DNA of 64,000 nucleotides from Taklimakanibacter lacteus (GCA_003576695.1 QOZQ01000016.1:1-64000); one strand, 5' to 3'. Counted from the stretch's first letter, positions 16,247 to 25,757 are shown. Program-made: numbers and translations. The notes: a model not told the origin generated them from the sequence alone.

Positions 16247-17757
16247 GCACGCCTGTGTCACGCCGCCGGCCGCGTCCGCAGCGGGTTCCGGGCGCGCTTC
16301 ACCAGCGGCCCTGGAAGCAATTCACGCTGCCCTACCGGCCGATCGAAGTGCTGAGCGCCGACCAGGTGGAAGCGATCCATGACACGGCGCTCACCATCCT
16401 CGAAGAGATCGGCATGCGGGTGCTGGAACCCAAAGCGCGGGCGCTTTACGCCTCCGCCGGGGCGACAGTGGACGAGGCGGAGCTGCGTGTGCGCTTCGAT
16501 CGCGCCATGATCACGGGGCTCGTCGCCAGGGCGCCGGCCGAATTCTCGCTCAAGGCGCGCAATCCCGCCAAGAATGTCAGGGTCGGCAACCGGCATGCGA
16601 TCTTCTCCTCGGTCGGGGGACCTGCCTTTGTGAGCGATCTCGAGCGCGGCCGGCGCGCCGGCACCTATGCCGAGATGTGCGATTATCTCAGGCTCATCCA
16701 GTCGCTCGACATATTGCATCAGGAGGGCGGCGGTCCGTTCGAGCCGCTCGATCTGCCGGCCGAGACGCGCCATCTCGATCTCTACTATGCCGAGATCACT
16801 TTGCTCGACAAGAACTGGCAGCCGCAGGGGCTGGGCGCCGATCGCGCCATCGATGCGCTCGAAATGGCGGCGATCTCGTTCGGCACCACGCGCGAAGGGC
16901 TGATCGACGATCCGGTCTTCACCTGCGTGATCAACACCAACTCGCCGCTGCAACTCGACATACCGATGGCGGAAGGTCTCATGACCTTCGCCGAGCATGG
17001 GCAGTGCGTGATCGTGACGCCGTTCACGCTGGCGGGCGCCATGTCGCCGGTGACGCTGGCGGGCGCGCTCGCGCAGCAGCATGCCGAGGCGCTGGCCGGC
17101 ATCGCGCTCACCCAGATCATCCGCCCCGGCGCTCCCGTGATGTATGGCGGCTTCACCTCCAATGTCGACATGAAGTCGGGCGCGCCCGCCTTCGGCACGC
17201 CCGAATATGCGCAGGCCGCGCAAGCCTCGGGCCAGCTGGCGCGCTTCATCGGCGTGCCCTTCCGCTCCAGCAATGTGACCGCCGCCAATGACGTCGATGC
17301 GCAGGCCGCCTATGAGAGCATGATGGCGCTGTGGGGCTCGATCATGGGCGGCGCCCATCTCGTGCTGCATGCGGCGGGCTGGCTCGGCGGCGGCCTCACC
17401 GCCTCCTTCGAGAAGCTGATCCTCGATGCCGACCTCCTGCAGATGATGGCGGCCTATTGCGAGCCTTTCCCGGTGACCGCCGAAACGCTGGCGCTCGATG
17501 CGGTGCGCGAGGTCGGCCCCGCCGGCCATTATTTCGGCACCGCCCACACGCTCGCGCGCTACGAGACGGCCTTCTACCAGCCGCTCATCTCGAACTGGGA
17601 CAATCACGACACCTGGATCGAGCGCGGCCGCGAAACGGCGCCCGCCAAGGCCAACCGGATCTGGAAGCAGATGCTGAAGGAATATCAGCAGCCCGCCATC
17701 GACCCCGGAATAGACGAGGCGCTTCGCGAGTATGTAGCTCGACGCAAACGCGGATAG
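16243..17757 (+). CDS. MttB-family (trimethylamine methyltransferase-like) protein without pyrrolysine
   Basis: A 504-residue member of the MttB superfamily (COG5598). Characterised non-pyrrolysine members demethylate quaternary amines such as glycine betaine, proline betaine or carnitine, passing the methyl group to a corrinoid protein. The frame has no internal TAG, so pyrrolysine is absent. Family blocks include LTILEEIGMRVLEPKARALY near 48, MYGGFTSNVDMKSGAPAFGTPEY and GAHLVLHAAGWLGGGL. It is translationally coupled (ATGA overlap) to the flavoprotein, which suggests sequential demethylation. No corrinoid protein or second methyltransferase is in the window; cobS and cobT indicate aerobic B12 synthesis. 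Confidence 0.87.
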   Translation: MSTPVSRRRPRPQRVPGALHQRPWKQFTLPYRPIEVLSADQVEAIHDTALTILEEIGMRVLEPKARALYASAGATVDEAELRVRFDRAMITGLVARAPAEFSLKARNPAKNVRVGNRHAIFSSVGGPAFVSDLERGRRAGTYAEMCDYLRLIQSLDILHQEGGGPFEPLDLPAETRHLDLYYAEITLLDKNWQPQGLGADRAIDALEMAAISFGTTREGLIDDPVFTCVINTNSPLQLDIPMAEGLMTFAEHGQCVIVTPFTLAGAMSPVTLAGALAQQHAEALAGIALTQIIRPGAPVMYGGFTSNVDMKSGAPAFGTPEYAQAAQASGQLARFIGVPFRSSNVTAANDVDAQAAYESMMALWGSIMGGAHLVLHAAGWLGGGLTASFEKLILDADLLQMMAAYCEPFPVTAETLALDAVREVGPAGHYFGTAHTLARYETAFYQPLISNWDNHDTWIERGRETAPAKANRIWKQMLKEYQQPAIDPGIDEALREYVARRKRG

Positions 17758-17896
17758 GACGAATTCCCGCCCTGATACCGCCCGCAAGTTCATTCAGATC
17801 CGGCCTGAACCCGGCGTGAACACGGCATAAATTCGCTGTTCATCGGGATTGCCGTATTGTCATGTTGTCCATTTGAAACATAGTGGAGAACGGTCG

Positions 17897-18001
17897 ATGA
17901 TTATCGCCATTTCCGGCGATGCCGACGGCGATGGCAATTCGGATTTCCGTATCGAAGCAGCGGAGTATTCGATCCCCATCGCGACAGATTTCGTCTTGTA
18001 A
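17897..18001 (+). pseudogene. Remnant 3' end of a third RTX gene copy
   Basis: A 34-codon frame from ATG 17897 encodes ISGDADGDGNSDFRIEAAEY and ends in TDFVL. This matches the last residues of the two RTX proteins downstream (ISGDTDGDGNSDFRIEVAG...DFVL). The rest of the gene is missing upstream. It is best read as the decayed end of an earlier tandem copy. The secretion-signal tail is preserved, so a short exported peptide cannot be excluded, but the frame has no clear ribosome site. Confidence 0.8.
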
Positions 18002-18071
18002 CGCCTGTATGAGCGTTGCTCGTCCAGGCCCTCCGACGCGTCACTTTGGCTGCTAGCAACAGGAGGCAGAC

Positions 18072-19214
18072 ATGCTCGTGCTTGGAACTCCTACTGAAGG
18101 CCATGACTGGCTCATTGGCGATGAGGCGCCTGATTTCATTGGCGGTTGGGGCGGCGATGATCTGATCATGGGCGGTGGCGGCGATGACCTGCTGCTCGGC
18201 AATCACGGCAATGACATCATCGTGCCGGGCGCCGGCCTCGACAGCATCTGGGGCGGGTTCCTCACCGTCGATTCCGGCAGCGATACAGTATCCTACGTGT
18301 TCTATGGCAGCGGCGTCTTCGCCAGCCTCGAGCTCGGCTATGGCTACGAAATGTCCGCCGGAATGGCCGACAAGGACACCTATCACGGCTTCGAGAATCT
18401 CTCGGGATCAAGCCATAGCGATATTCTCGTCGGCGATGGCGGCGCCAACCGGCTCTATGGCAATGGCGGCGATGACTGGATCGTCGGCCGGGCGGGCGCA
18501 GATACGATGAGCGGCGGCACCGGCAATGACTTTCTCCATGGCGGCGCCGGCGGCGACAATCTCGATGGCGGCAGCGGCATCGATACCATCACCTATAGCG
18601 ACTCGGCGTCCCATGTGCTCGTCAACCTGGCCAGCGGGACCGGGCTTTATGGCGATGCGCAAGGCGATGTCATCGAGGAAGTCGAGAATGTCCAGGGATC
18701 CGGCTACGATGATACGCTGATCGGCAATTCCGGCGCCAACAGGCTCATGGGCCTCAATGGCAGCGATACCCTGAACGGCTCGGGCGGCGATGACCGGCTC
18801 GAAGGCGGAAACGGCGCCGACACGCTCAATGGCGGTGCCAACAATGACACGCTGATCGGTGGCGCCAATCGCGACGTGATGACGGGCGGCAGCGGAGCCG
18901 ACAAGTTTGCCTATTTCAGCACTAGCGAGACCGGCATCGGGCCCTCGGCGCGCGACCTGATCACCGATTTCAGCCGCGCTCAGGGCGACAAGATCGATCT
19001 TTCCGGCATCGATGCCAATGTGAACCTGGCCGGCAACCAGGCCTTCGTGTTCATCGGCGATGACGGTTTCAACGACGTTGCCGGCGAGCTGCATTATGGC
19101 CATGACGACGGCAACACCATCATTTCCGGCGACACGGATGGCGACGGCAATTCGGATTTCCGCATCGAAGTGGCGGGGATCTTCGATCCCATCGCATCAG
19201 ATTTCGTCTTGTAG
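18072..19214 (+). CDS. Short RTX calcium-binding protein, type I secreted (copy 1)
   Basis: A 380-residue acidic protein without N-terminal signal. Residues 20-60, 120-180 and 215-285 carry glycine-aspartate nonapeptides (GGxGxDxLx, for example GGGGDDLLLGNHGND), which bind calcium and fold outside the cell. The C-terminal third resembles the serralysin C-terminal domain (ITDFSRAQGDKIDLSGID) and ends in DFVL, the usual type I signal. No protease, lipase or other catalytic domain precedes the repeats, so the role is unknown. The ribosome site AGGAGG lies just upstream. Copy 2 follows after 29 bases, then the secretion ATPase and adaptor genes, which very likely export it. Confidence 0.9.
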   Translation: MLVLGTPTEGHDWLIGDEAPDFIGGWGGDDLIMGGGGDDLLLGNHGNDIIVPGAGLDSIWGGFLTVDSGSDTVSYVFYGSGVFASLELGYGYEMSAGMADKDTYHGFENLSGSSHSDILVGDGGANRLYGNGGDDWIVGRAGADTMSGGTGNDFLHGGAGGDNLDGGSGIDTITYSDSASHVLVNLASGTGLYGDAQGDVIEEVENVQGSGYDDTLIGNSGANRLMGLNGSDTLNGSGGDDRLEGGNGADTLNGGANNDTLIGGANRDVMTGGSGADKFAYFSTSETGIGPSARDLITDFSRAQGDKIDLSGIDANVNLAGNQAFVFIGDDGFNDVAGELHYGHDDGNTIISGDTDGDGNSDFRIEVAGIFDPIASDFVL

Positions 19215-19243
19215 GTTGGCTGCTAGCAACACAGGAGGCAGAT

Positions 19244-20386
19244 ATGCTCGTATTCGGAACTCAAACGGAAGGCGCCGATTGGCTGATCGGCGATGACGCC
19301 GATGATTTCATCGGCGGCTGGGGCGGCGATGACCTGATCATGGGCGGCGGCGGCGATGACCTGCTGCTCGGCAATCACGGCAATGACGTGATTGTTCCGG
19401 GCGCCGGCCTCGACAGCATCTGGGGCGGATTCCTCAATGGCGATTCCGGCAATGACTCGGTGTCCTATGGCTTCTATGGCAGCGGCGTCTACGCCAATCT
19501 CGATCTTGGCTATGGCTACGAAATGTCGGTCGGAATGGCCGACAAGGACACCTATCACGGGATCGAGAATATCACCGGTTCCAACCATAACGACATCCTC
19601 GTCGGCGACGGTGGCGCCAACAAGCTGTGGGGCAATGGCGGCGATGACTGGATCGTCGGTCGCGGCGGCGCCGACAATCTGAATGGCCAGGGCGGCAATG
19701 ACTTCCTCCATGGCGGCGCCGGCGCCGACAATATCAATGGCGGGTCCGGCACCGACACGGCGACGTATAGCGACTCGGCTTCCTATGTGGTCGTCAACCT
19801 GGCCAGCGGATCCGGGCTTCATGGCGATGCGCAAGGCGATGTCCTCGCCGAGGTGGAGAATGTGCAAGGGTCGGCCTTTGACGATACCCTGATCGGCAAT
19901 TCCGGCGCCAACAAGCTCATGGGCCTCAATGGCAGCGATACCTTGATTGGTTCAGGCGGCGACGACCGGCTGGAAGGCGGGAACGGCACGGACACGCTCA
20001 ATGGCGGCGCCAACAATGACATACTGGTCGGCGGCGCCAATCGCGATGTGATGACGGGTGGCACGGGTGCCGACAAGTTCGTCTATTTCAGCACCAGCGA
20101 GACCGGCATCGGGCCCTTGTCGCGCGACCTGATCACCGATTTCAGCCGCGCGCAGGGCGACAAGATCGATCTCTCCGGGATCGATGCCAATGAGAATCTC
20201 GCCGGCAACCAGGCCTTCGTCTTCATCGGCGATGACGGCTTCAACGACGTGGCCGGCGAGCTGCATTACGGCCATGACGACGGCAATACGATCATCTCCG
20301 GCGACACGGATGGCGACGGCAATTCGGATTTCCGCATCGAGGTGGCGGGGATTTTCGATCCGGTCGCGGCCGATTTCATCCTGTAG
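19244..20386 (+). CDS. Short RTX calcium-binding protein, type I secreted (copy 2)
   Basis: Tandem paralogue of the gene at 18072. It is also exactly 380 residues, aligns without gaps, and differs at about 54 positions by my count, so about 86% identity. Even the leader is duplicated: GGCTGCTAGCAACA plus AGGAGGCAGA precedes both genes. Changes concentrate in the middle (about residues 65-215), while the N-terminal repeat block and the C-terminal secretion region are almost unchanged. The secretion ATPase gene begins 31 bases downstream. The function beyond calcium-dependent folding and export is not known. Confidence 0.9.
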   Translation: MLVFGTQTEGADWLIGDDADDFIGGWGGDDLIMGGGGDDLLLGNHGNDVIVPGAGLDSIWGGFLNGDSGNDSVSYGFYGSGVYANLDLGYGYEMSVGMADKDTYHGIENITGSNHNDILVGDGGANKLWGNGGDDWIVGRGGADNLNGQGGNDFLHGGAGADNINGGSGTDTATYSDSASYVVVNLASGSGLHGDAQGDVLAEVENVQGSAFDDTLIGNSGANKLMGLNGSDTLIGSGGDDRLEGGNGTDTLNGGANNDILVGGANRDVMTGGTGADKFVYFSTSETGIGPLSRDLITDFSRAQGDKIDLSGIDANENLAGNQAFVFIGDDGFNDVAGELHYGHDDGNTIISGDTDGDGNSDFRIEVAGIFDPVAADFIL

Positions 20387-20417
20387 GGCCGGCGCCAAGC
20401 GAGATCAGGGGCGGGAC

Positions 20418-22178
20418 ATGGCCAGGACTTCCAGCAACCAGGATCACGGACGGCACCGCTCCTCTCTTGCGGCGGTGCTGTCCGGCTTCCGCAGCGCTCT
20501 TATCGGCATCGGGGCGATGAGCGGGGTGGTGAATATCCTCGCCCTCACCGGCTCGTTCTTCATGCTGCAGGTCTATGACCGGGTGGTGCCGGGGCGCAGC
20601 GTGCCGACACTTGTCGGCCTCATCCTCCTCGCAGGCCTGCTCTTCGCCTTTCAGGGACTTCTCGATTTCATCAGGTCACGCCTTCTGGTGCGCATCGGCA
20701 TGGCCGTCGATGCCCGCATCAGCGCGCCGGTCCATGCCATGCTGATGCAGCTGCCGCTGCGGCAGCGATCGAGCGGCGACGGCCTGCAGCCGCTGCGCGA
20801 TCTCGACCAGCTGCGCTCCTATCTCTCGGGCGCCGGACTCACGGCGCTGTTCGACCTGCCCTGGATGCCGCTCTATCTCGTCATCTGCTTCCTGTTCCAT
20901 GTCTGGATCGGCGTCGCGGCGCTCCTCGGCGTGCTCCTCCTTTTCGGCCTTACGCTGCTTGCCGAATTGCGCACGCGGGAGCCGACGAAGATCGCCAATG
21001 TCCATTCGGCGGGCCGCAGCGCGCTTGCCGAGGCGAGCCGGCGCAATGCCGAGGCCGCCCGGGCCATGGGCTTTGCCGGCCGGATCGGCGAGCGCTGGGC
21101 GGCGATCAATGACGACTATCTCGCGGCCCATGCCCAGGCGAGCGATGTGGCGGGATCGCTCGGGACAGTCTCGAAGACCGTGCGCATCGCGCTGCAATCG
21201 GCGATGCTGGCGGTCGGCGCCTATCTCGTCATCCTTGGGGAAGCGAGCGGCGGCATCATGATCGCGAGCTCGATCATGATGAGCCGGGCGCTGGCGCCCA
21301 TCGAGCTCGCCATCGCGCATTGGAAGAGCTTCATCTCGGCGCGCCAGAGCTGGGGCCGGCTGGCCGGCCTCGTGGCGGCGGCGCCGCAAAGCGAAGCGAG
21401 CGTCGCGTTGCCAGCGCCGCAGGCGACCCTCAGCGTCGAAGCTGTCAGCGTCACGCCGCCGGGCGACCGCCGCCTGGTGGTGCAAGAGGTGAGCTTCAGC
21501 CTCGCCAAAGGATCGGGACTCGGCGTCATCGGGGCCAGCGCCTCGGGAAAATCCTCGCTCATCCGCGCCATCACCGGCCTGTGGGTGCCGGCCCGTGGCG
21601 CCGTCCGGCTCGATGGTGCGGCCCTCGAGCAATGGGATGGCGAAGCGCTCGGCCGTCATGTCGGCTACCTGCCGCAGGACGTGCAGCTCTTCGACGGCAC
21701 GATCGCCGAGAATATCGCGCGTTTCGAGACCGACGCGCCGGCCGAAAAGGTCCTGAAGGCGGCGCAGATGGCCGGCGTCCATGACCTCGTGGTGCATCTG
21801 CCCGAGGGCTATGGCACGCGGATCGGCGAGGCGGGCTCGCTGCTCTCGGCCGGCCAGCGCCAGCGCATCGCTTTGGCGCGCGCCCTTTATGGCGATCCCT
21901 TCCTGGTCGTGCTGGATGAGCCCAATTCCAATCTCGACGGCGAGGGCGAGGCGGCGCTGGCGCGCGCCATTGCCAGCGTGCGCGAACGACAGGGTATCGT
22001 GATCGTCGTGGCGCACCGGCCAAGCGCGCTGACGAGCCTCGATCAGCTGCTCGTCATGGCGCAGGGCCGCGCCCAGGCCTTTGGCCCAAAGGATGAGGTG
22101 TTGAGCCGGATGGCGCGGCCGAGGCCCGCCCCGATGTCACTGGTGGTCAATCCCGAACAGGAGAGGGCTGCGTCATGA
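20418..22178 (+). CDS. Type I secretion system ABC transporter ATPase (PrtD-like)
   Basis: Inner-membrane ABC exporter half-transporter, 586 residues from ATG 20418 (the frame is open further upstream, inside the RTX gene). The N-terminal half has the membrane domain, with GSFFMLQVYDRVVPGRSVPTL, typical of PrtD/HasD-type exporters. The C-terminal ATPase has Walker A GASASGKSS (372-380), a signature of the form LSAGQRQRIALARAL and Walker B VVLDEPNSNLD. There is no C39 peptidase domain, as expected for RTX substrates with C-terminal signals. It overlaps the adaptor gene by 4 bases. The outer-membrane TolC partner must be encoded elsewhere. Confidence 0.92.
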   Translation: MARTSSNQDHGRHRSSLAAVLSGFRSALIGIGAMSGVVNILALTGSFFMLQVYDRVVPGRSVPTLVGLILLAGLLFAFQGLLDFIRSRLLVRIGMAVDARISAPVHAMLMQLPLRQRSSGDGLQPLRDLDQLRSYLSGAGLTALFDLPWMPLYLVICFLFHVWIGVAALLGVLLLFGLTLLAELRTREPTKIANVHSAGRSALAEASRRNAEAARAMGFAGRIGERWAAINDDYLAAHAQASDVAGSLGTVSKTVRIALQSAMLAVGAYLVILGEASGGIMIASSIMMSRALAPIELAIAHWKSFISARQSWGRLAGLVAAAPQSEASVALPAPQATLSVEAVSVTPPGDRRLVVQEVSFSLAKGSGLGVIGASASGKSSLIRAITGLWVPARGAVRLDGAALEQWDGEALGRHVGYLPQDVQLFDGTIAENIARFETDAPAEKVLKAAQMAGVHDLVVHLPEGYGTRIGEAGSLLSAGQRQRIALARALYGDPFLVVLDEPNSNLDGEGEAALARAIASVRERQGIVIVVAHRPSALTSLDQLLVMAQGRAQAFGPKDEVLSRMARPRPAPMSLVVNPEQERAAS

Positions 22179-23482
22179 AAAGATCCGTGCATCATGCCGA
22201 ATGGGCGATCAGGCGGTATCTGCTGGCTGGCGTCGCGAGCCTCGGCCTCCTTGTCGGCGGTGTCGGCGGCCTTGCCGCGATGACCGAGCTTTCCGGCGCC
22301 GTCATCGCGCCGGGCCTCCTGGTGGTCGACACCAATGTCAAGAAAGTCCAGCATCCGACAGGCGGCGTCGTCGGCGCCATCATGGTGCGTGCCGGCGACC
22401 ATGTGAAAGCCGGGCAATTGCTGGTCCGGCTCGACGCGACAATTACGCGAGCCAATCTCGCCGTGGTGGCCAAGAGCCTCGATGAGCTCGGCGCCAGGCT
22501 GGCGCGGCTCGAGGCCGAAAGGGACGGGGCGGCAGCCGTCATGTTTCCGGCAGCGCTGCTTGCCCGCCAGGATGATGCGAATGTGGCGCGCATCCTCGCC
22601 GGCGAACGCTCGCTCTTCGAGCTGAGGCGCAAGGCGCGCGAGGGCCAGCGGGCGCAGCTCAAGGAGCGCATCGCCCAGCTCGATGACGAAGTCGCGGGAC
22701 TGACCCAGCAGAAGACCGCCAAGGCGCGCGAGATGGCACTGATTGCCGATGAGATCGACGGCATCCGCAAATTATGGAAGCAGAAGCTCGTCTCGATCGG
22801 ACGGATCACGCTCCTGGAACGCGATGCGGCGCGCCTCGAGGGTGAGCATGGCCGCCTCGTCTCGGCGATCGCCCAGTCGAAAGGCCGCGCCAGCGAGATC
22901 GAATTGCAGATCCTGCAGATCGACCAGGATCTGCGCAGCGAGGTGGCGGGCGAGCTGCGCGAAGTCCAGGGCAAGATCTCGGAACTGGTGGAGCGCCAGG
23001 TGGCGGCCGAGGACCAGCTCAAGCGGATCGATATCACGAGCCCGCAGGACGGCGTCGTGCACCAGCTCGCCGTGCACACGATCGGCGGCGTGATCCAGGC
23101 GGGCGAGCCCATCATGCTGATCGTGCCGGTGAGCGATGATCTCACCGTCGAGGCGCGCGTGGCGCCCCAGGATATCGACCAGATCACCGCCGGGCAGAAG
23201 GCGACCCTGCGGCTTTCCGCCTTCAACCAGGCGACGACGCCCGAGCTCAATGGCCTGCTCGCGACCGTGGCGGCCGACCTCACGGTCGACCAGAAGACCG
23301 GCATCGGCTTCTACACCGCGCGCGTCACCTTGCCGAAGGCCGAGGTGGCGAGGCTCAAGGGGCTTTCGCTCACGCCCGGCATGCCGGCAGAAGTGTTCTT
23401 CCCGACGCATGAGCGCACCATCCTCTCCTATCTCGTCAAGCCATTCAGCGACCAGGTCGAGCGCGCCTTCCGGGAGGACTAA
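22175..23482 (+). CDS. Type I secretion periplasmic adaptor (HlyD/PrtE family)
   Basis: Membrane fusion protein of 435 residues that links the ABC exporter to the outer-membrane channel. One hydrophobic segment (about 18-42) anchors it. A biotinyl-lipoyl-like half (GGVVGAIMVRAGDHVKAGQLLVRLD) comes first, followed by a long coiled-coil hairpin (about 100-270, rich in Arg, Glu, Lys and Leu). The second half-motif DGVVHQLAVHTIGGVIQAGEPIMLIVP and the C-terminal beta-barrel end the protein. It is coupled to the ATPase gene by an ATGA overlap. It is convergent with the TetR gene 59 bases away, so the secretion operon ends here. Confidence 0.92.
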   Translation: MKRSVHHAEWAIRRYLLAGVASLGLLVGGVGGLAAMTELSGAVIAPGLLVVDTNVKKVQHPTGGVVGAIMVRAGDHVKAGQLLVRLDATITRANLAVVAKSLDELGARLARLEAERDGAAAVMFPAALLARQDDANVARILAGERSLFELRRKAREGQRAQLKERIAQLDDEVAGLTQQKTAKAREMALIADEIDGIRKLWKQKLVSIGRITLLERDAARLEGEHGRLVSAIAQSKGRASEIELQILQIDQDLRSEVAGELREVQGKISELVERQVAAEDQLKRIDITSPQDGVVHQLAVHTIGGVIQAGEPIMLIVPVSDDLTVEARVAPQDIDQITAGQKATLRLSAFNQATTPELNGLLATVAADLTVDQKTGIGFYTARVTLPKAEVARLKGLSLTPGMPAEVFFPTHERTILSYLVKPFSDQVERAFRED

Positions 23483-23541
23483 GCCGGCTGGATTGGCACG
23501 ATGACGATGATGTGCGACGGCTATGCGAGCCCGGGATTGGC

Positions 23542-24168
23542 TCAGCGCTTGAGCGGCCCCAGTCGTGCTTCCAGCACATCAAAGACGGCGGCGCGCGCGG
23601 TGTCGCGGTTGACGACGGAGGAATCGAGGCACCATTCGATCCACAGGCCGTCGATGAGCGCGATGACGGTCATGGCGAGCGCCTCACTGTCGAGCCTGAC
23701 CTTGCGGGTCTTGGCGATCTCGCTCAGCGCATCGCCGATCGCCTTGCGATAGGCGTCGTAGGATTTGCGGTGCGAAGCCTTGAGCTTAGGATTGGTGGCG
23801 ACCTCGCCCCACAGCGCCAGCCAGGCCCGCAAGCTTGATTTGGAGAACATCGGCGGGCGGAACATGGTGTCGATGACGGCGGCAAGGCGATCCTCGGCGG
23901 TGCCTTCGAAGAACAGGGTCTCGCGGCCCGCCGCCAGCATCGACTGGGTCATCGCCTCATAGACCTCGATCAGGAGGCCTCCGATGCCGTCGAAATGATG
24001 GTTGATGAGCCCGCGCGAGACTTTCGCCTCGCGCGAGATGCGATCGACAGTGAAAGCCGCGATCCCGCCTTCGGCCAGGCAGCGGATCGCGGCATCGATG
24101 AGCATCTGCCGGCGCAGATCGGCCTCCACGCGCACGAAGCGCGGTTTCCTCCGAGCGGCAGTCGTCAT
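23542..24168 (-). CDS. TetR-family regulator, BetI-like
   Basis: A 208-residue one-domain-plus-HTH regulator. The N-terminal helix-turn-helix (about 20-65) reads LIDAAIRCLAEGGIAAFTVDRISREAKVSRGLINHHFDG, with the GLINHHF recognition segment seen in BetI-type proteins; the ligand domain follows with the KTRKVRLDSEALAMTVIALIDGLWIEWCLD block. It is the last gene of the operon that starts at 31421 and lies 6 bases from the binding-protein gene. I infer that it represses its own operon through 31427-31456 and the 14216 operon through 14181-14210. BetI itself senses choline; the ligand here is unknown. Confidence 0.87.
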   Translation of the reverse strand: MTTAARRKPRFVRVEADLRRQMLIDAAIRCLAEGGIAAFTVDRISREAKVSRGLINHHFDGIGGLLIEVYEAMTQSMLAAGRETLFFEGTAEDRLAAVIDTMFRPPMFSKSSLRAWLALWGEVATNPKLKASHRKSYDAYRKAIGDALSEIAKTRKVRLDSEALAMTVIALIDGLWIEWCLDSSVVNRDTARAAVFDVLEARLGPLKR

Positions 24169-24174
24169 GTCACC

Positions 24175-25740
24175 TCACAGTTTCTTGAAGCCGACGGGAT
24201 TGGGATAGCCGTCGGCCAGGATTTCCGGCTCGAAAGTGTTCTTATGGATGGCGACGAAAGGCTCATGGCAGACGAAGATGAAGCCGCCCGATTCCTCCAT
24301 CAAGTCTTCCATGCGGTTATACATCTCCTTGCGTTTGGCCTGATCGGGCTCCGACAAGGCCTTGTTGTAGAGCTCCTCGAACTCCGGGCTGTCGAAGGCT
24401 GACCAGTTATAGACGCCGATCTGATCGGGCCGGAACCAGACGAGATTCTCGGACGGGTCGATGCCGCCGGCAAAGGCCATCAGCACCAGCTCCAGGTTCT
24501 TGTAGCCATCGCCCTGGGTCTTGTCGCCCAGGACCCAGTAAGCGCCTTCATCATAGGGCTGGATCTCGATCGTTATTCCCGCCTGCGCCATCGTCGCCTG
24601 GATGACCTGGCAAGCGGTCATGTAGCGCGAGTCGTTGAGGGTGGCGAGGTTGAGCTTGAGGTCGCTCGCGCCCGCCTCGGCAAGAAGCGCCTTGGCCTTC
24701 TCATAGTCGGGCTTGTCGATGATGTTCTTCGCCCTGGTGAAAGCGGTGCCCGGCTGCACCACGCCGGTCGAGCGCGGCACCAGGCCCTCATAGGTGCCGG
24801 CGATGACCTGCTCGCCATCGAAGGCATATTGCAAGGCCTGGCGCACCTTGGGATCCTTGAGCCTGGGATTGTCGATATTGATGGTGAGCCAGACATAGCG
24901 GGTCGACTGCGCCTCGATGAGCGTCGTGTCGGGCAGGGGCTTTTCCTTCAGGCCCTTGGCGGCGGCGGCCGAGACGCGGCAATAGTCGAAGGCCTTGGCC
25001 TCATAGGCGAGCTGGGCGGCCTGGTCGTCCTCGACGATATTGACCTCGACGCTGCCGAATTCGGGCCTGGGGCCGGGCCAGTCGGGATTGGCCTTGAAGG
25101 TCATTTTCTGCTTGGGCTCCCATTTGTCGAGCAGATAGGGCCCGCATTGCGCCGGGATCTCGGTCGTATATTTGCCGCCGGCCTTCTCGACCGCCGCCTT
25201 GCACACGACATGGCCGCCATAATAGGGCAGCGACGCCAGCCAGATCGGCTGGAACGGCTCCTTCAGATGGATGATGCCGGTGCGCTCGTCCTTGACCTCG
25301 ACCGAATCGAGCTTCTCGAACTGGTATTTCCACGGCGATTCATTCTTGGGATCGGCGATGCGCTCGAAGGAATATTTGACGTCTTCCGGCGTCACCGCGC
25401 CGAAGCCGCCGGTCCATTTGAGGCCCGGCCTCAGTGTAAAGGTGATGGTCTTCGGATCGGTCTGCTCGATCGTCTCGGCGCCCCAGGGCGAAATCGCATT
25501 GCCCTTGCGCATATCGGACAGGCGCACCAGCGAGATCAGCACGCAGCGATTGGTGATGTCCTCGAGATTGCCGATCTCGAAAGCGGGATCGAGCCTGGTG
25601 ATGTCGCTGTCGCTTCTGATGCGCAGGAGATCGCCCTCCGCCGCGAAACTCAGGCGGGATTGCGGCAGCACCATTCCGGCGCTGAGAAAGGCCGAGAGCT
25701 GCAGGAAGCCACGCCGGTCGAAATGTCCTTTGATTTTCAT
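24175..25740 (-). CDS. Dipeptide/oligopeptide-type ABC transporter binding protein
   Basis: Periplasmic family-5 solute-binding protein (SBP_bac_5), 521 residues. The N-terminus carries a twin-arginine-like signal (DRRGFLQL about 8-15, then a hydrophobic run ending near AAEG). Family blocks are PWGAETIEQTDPKTITFTLRPGLKW, VTPEDVKYSFERI and KVRQALQYAFDGEQV. Such proteins bind peptides, opines or other amine-containing compounds. It lies downstream of the two ATPases and two permeases and directly before the TetR gene. The ligand is not predictable by eye, but the co-regulated hydrolase and demethylase-like genes suggest an N-methylated or peptide-linked compound. Confidence 0.9.
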   Translation of the reverse strand: MKIKGHFDRRGFLQLSAFLSAGMVLPQSRLSFAAEGDLLRIRSDSDITRLDPAFEIGNLEDITNRCVLISLVRLSDMRKGNAISPWGAETIEQTDPKTITFTLRPGLKWTGGFGAVTPEDVKYSFERIADPKNESPWKYQFEKLDSVEVKDERTGIIHLKEPFQPIWLASLPYYGGHVVCKAAVEKAGGKYTTEIPAQCGPYLLDKWEPKQKMTFKANPDWPGPRPEFGSVEVNIVEDDQAAQLAYEAKAFDYCRVSAAAAKGLKEKPLPDTTLIEAQSTRYVWLTINIDNPRLKDPKVRQALQYAFDGEQVIAGTYEGLVPRSTGVVQPGTAFTRAKNIIDKPDYEKAKALLAEAGASDLKLNLATLNDSRYMTACQVIQATMAQAGITIEIQPYDEGAYWVLGDKTQGDGYKNLELVLMAFAGGIDPSENLVWFRPDQIGVYNWSAFDSPEFEELYNKALSEPDQAKRKEMYNRMEDLMEESGGFIFVCHEPFVAIHKNTFEPEILADGYPNPVGFKKL

Positions 25741-25757
25741 TTTTAGTCCTCCCTTGT

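Noticed and set aside
16243-17757. Pyrrolysine-coding in the MttB-family gene
   Set aside because: The frame has no in-frame TAG, and no pyl genes are present.
14336-17793. Two very long minus-strand frames (641 and 511 codons) opposite the flavoprotein and MttB genes
   Set aside because: No motifs on the minus strand, while the plus strand has clear family motifs throughout.
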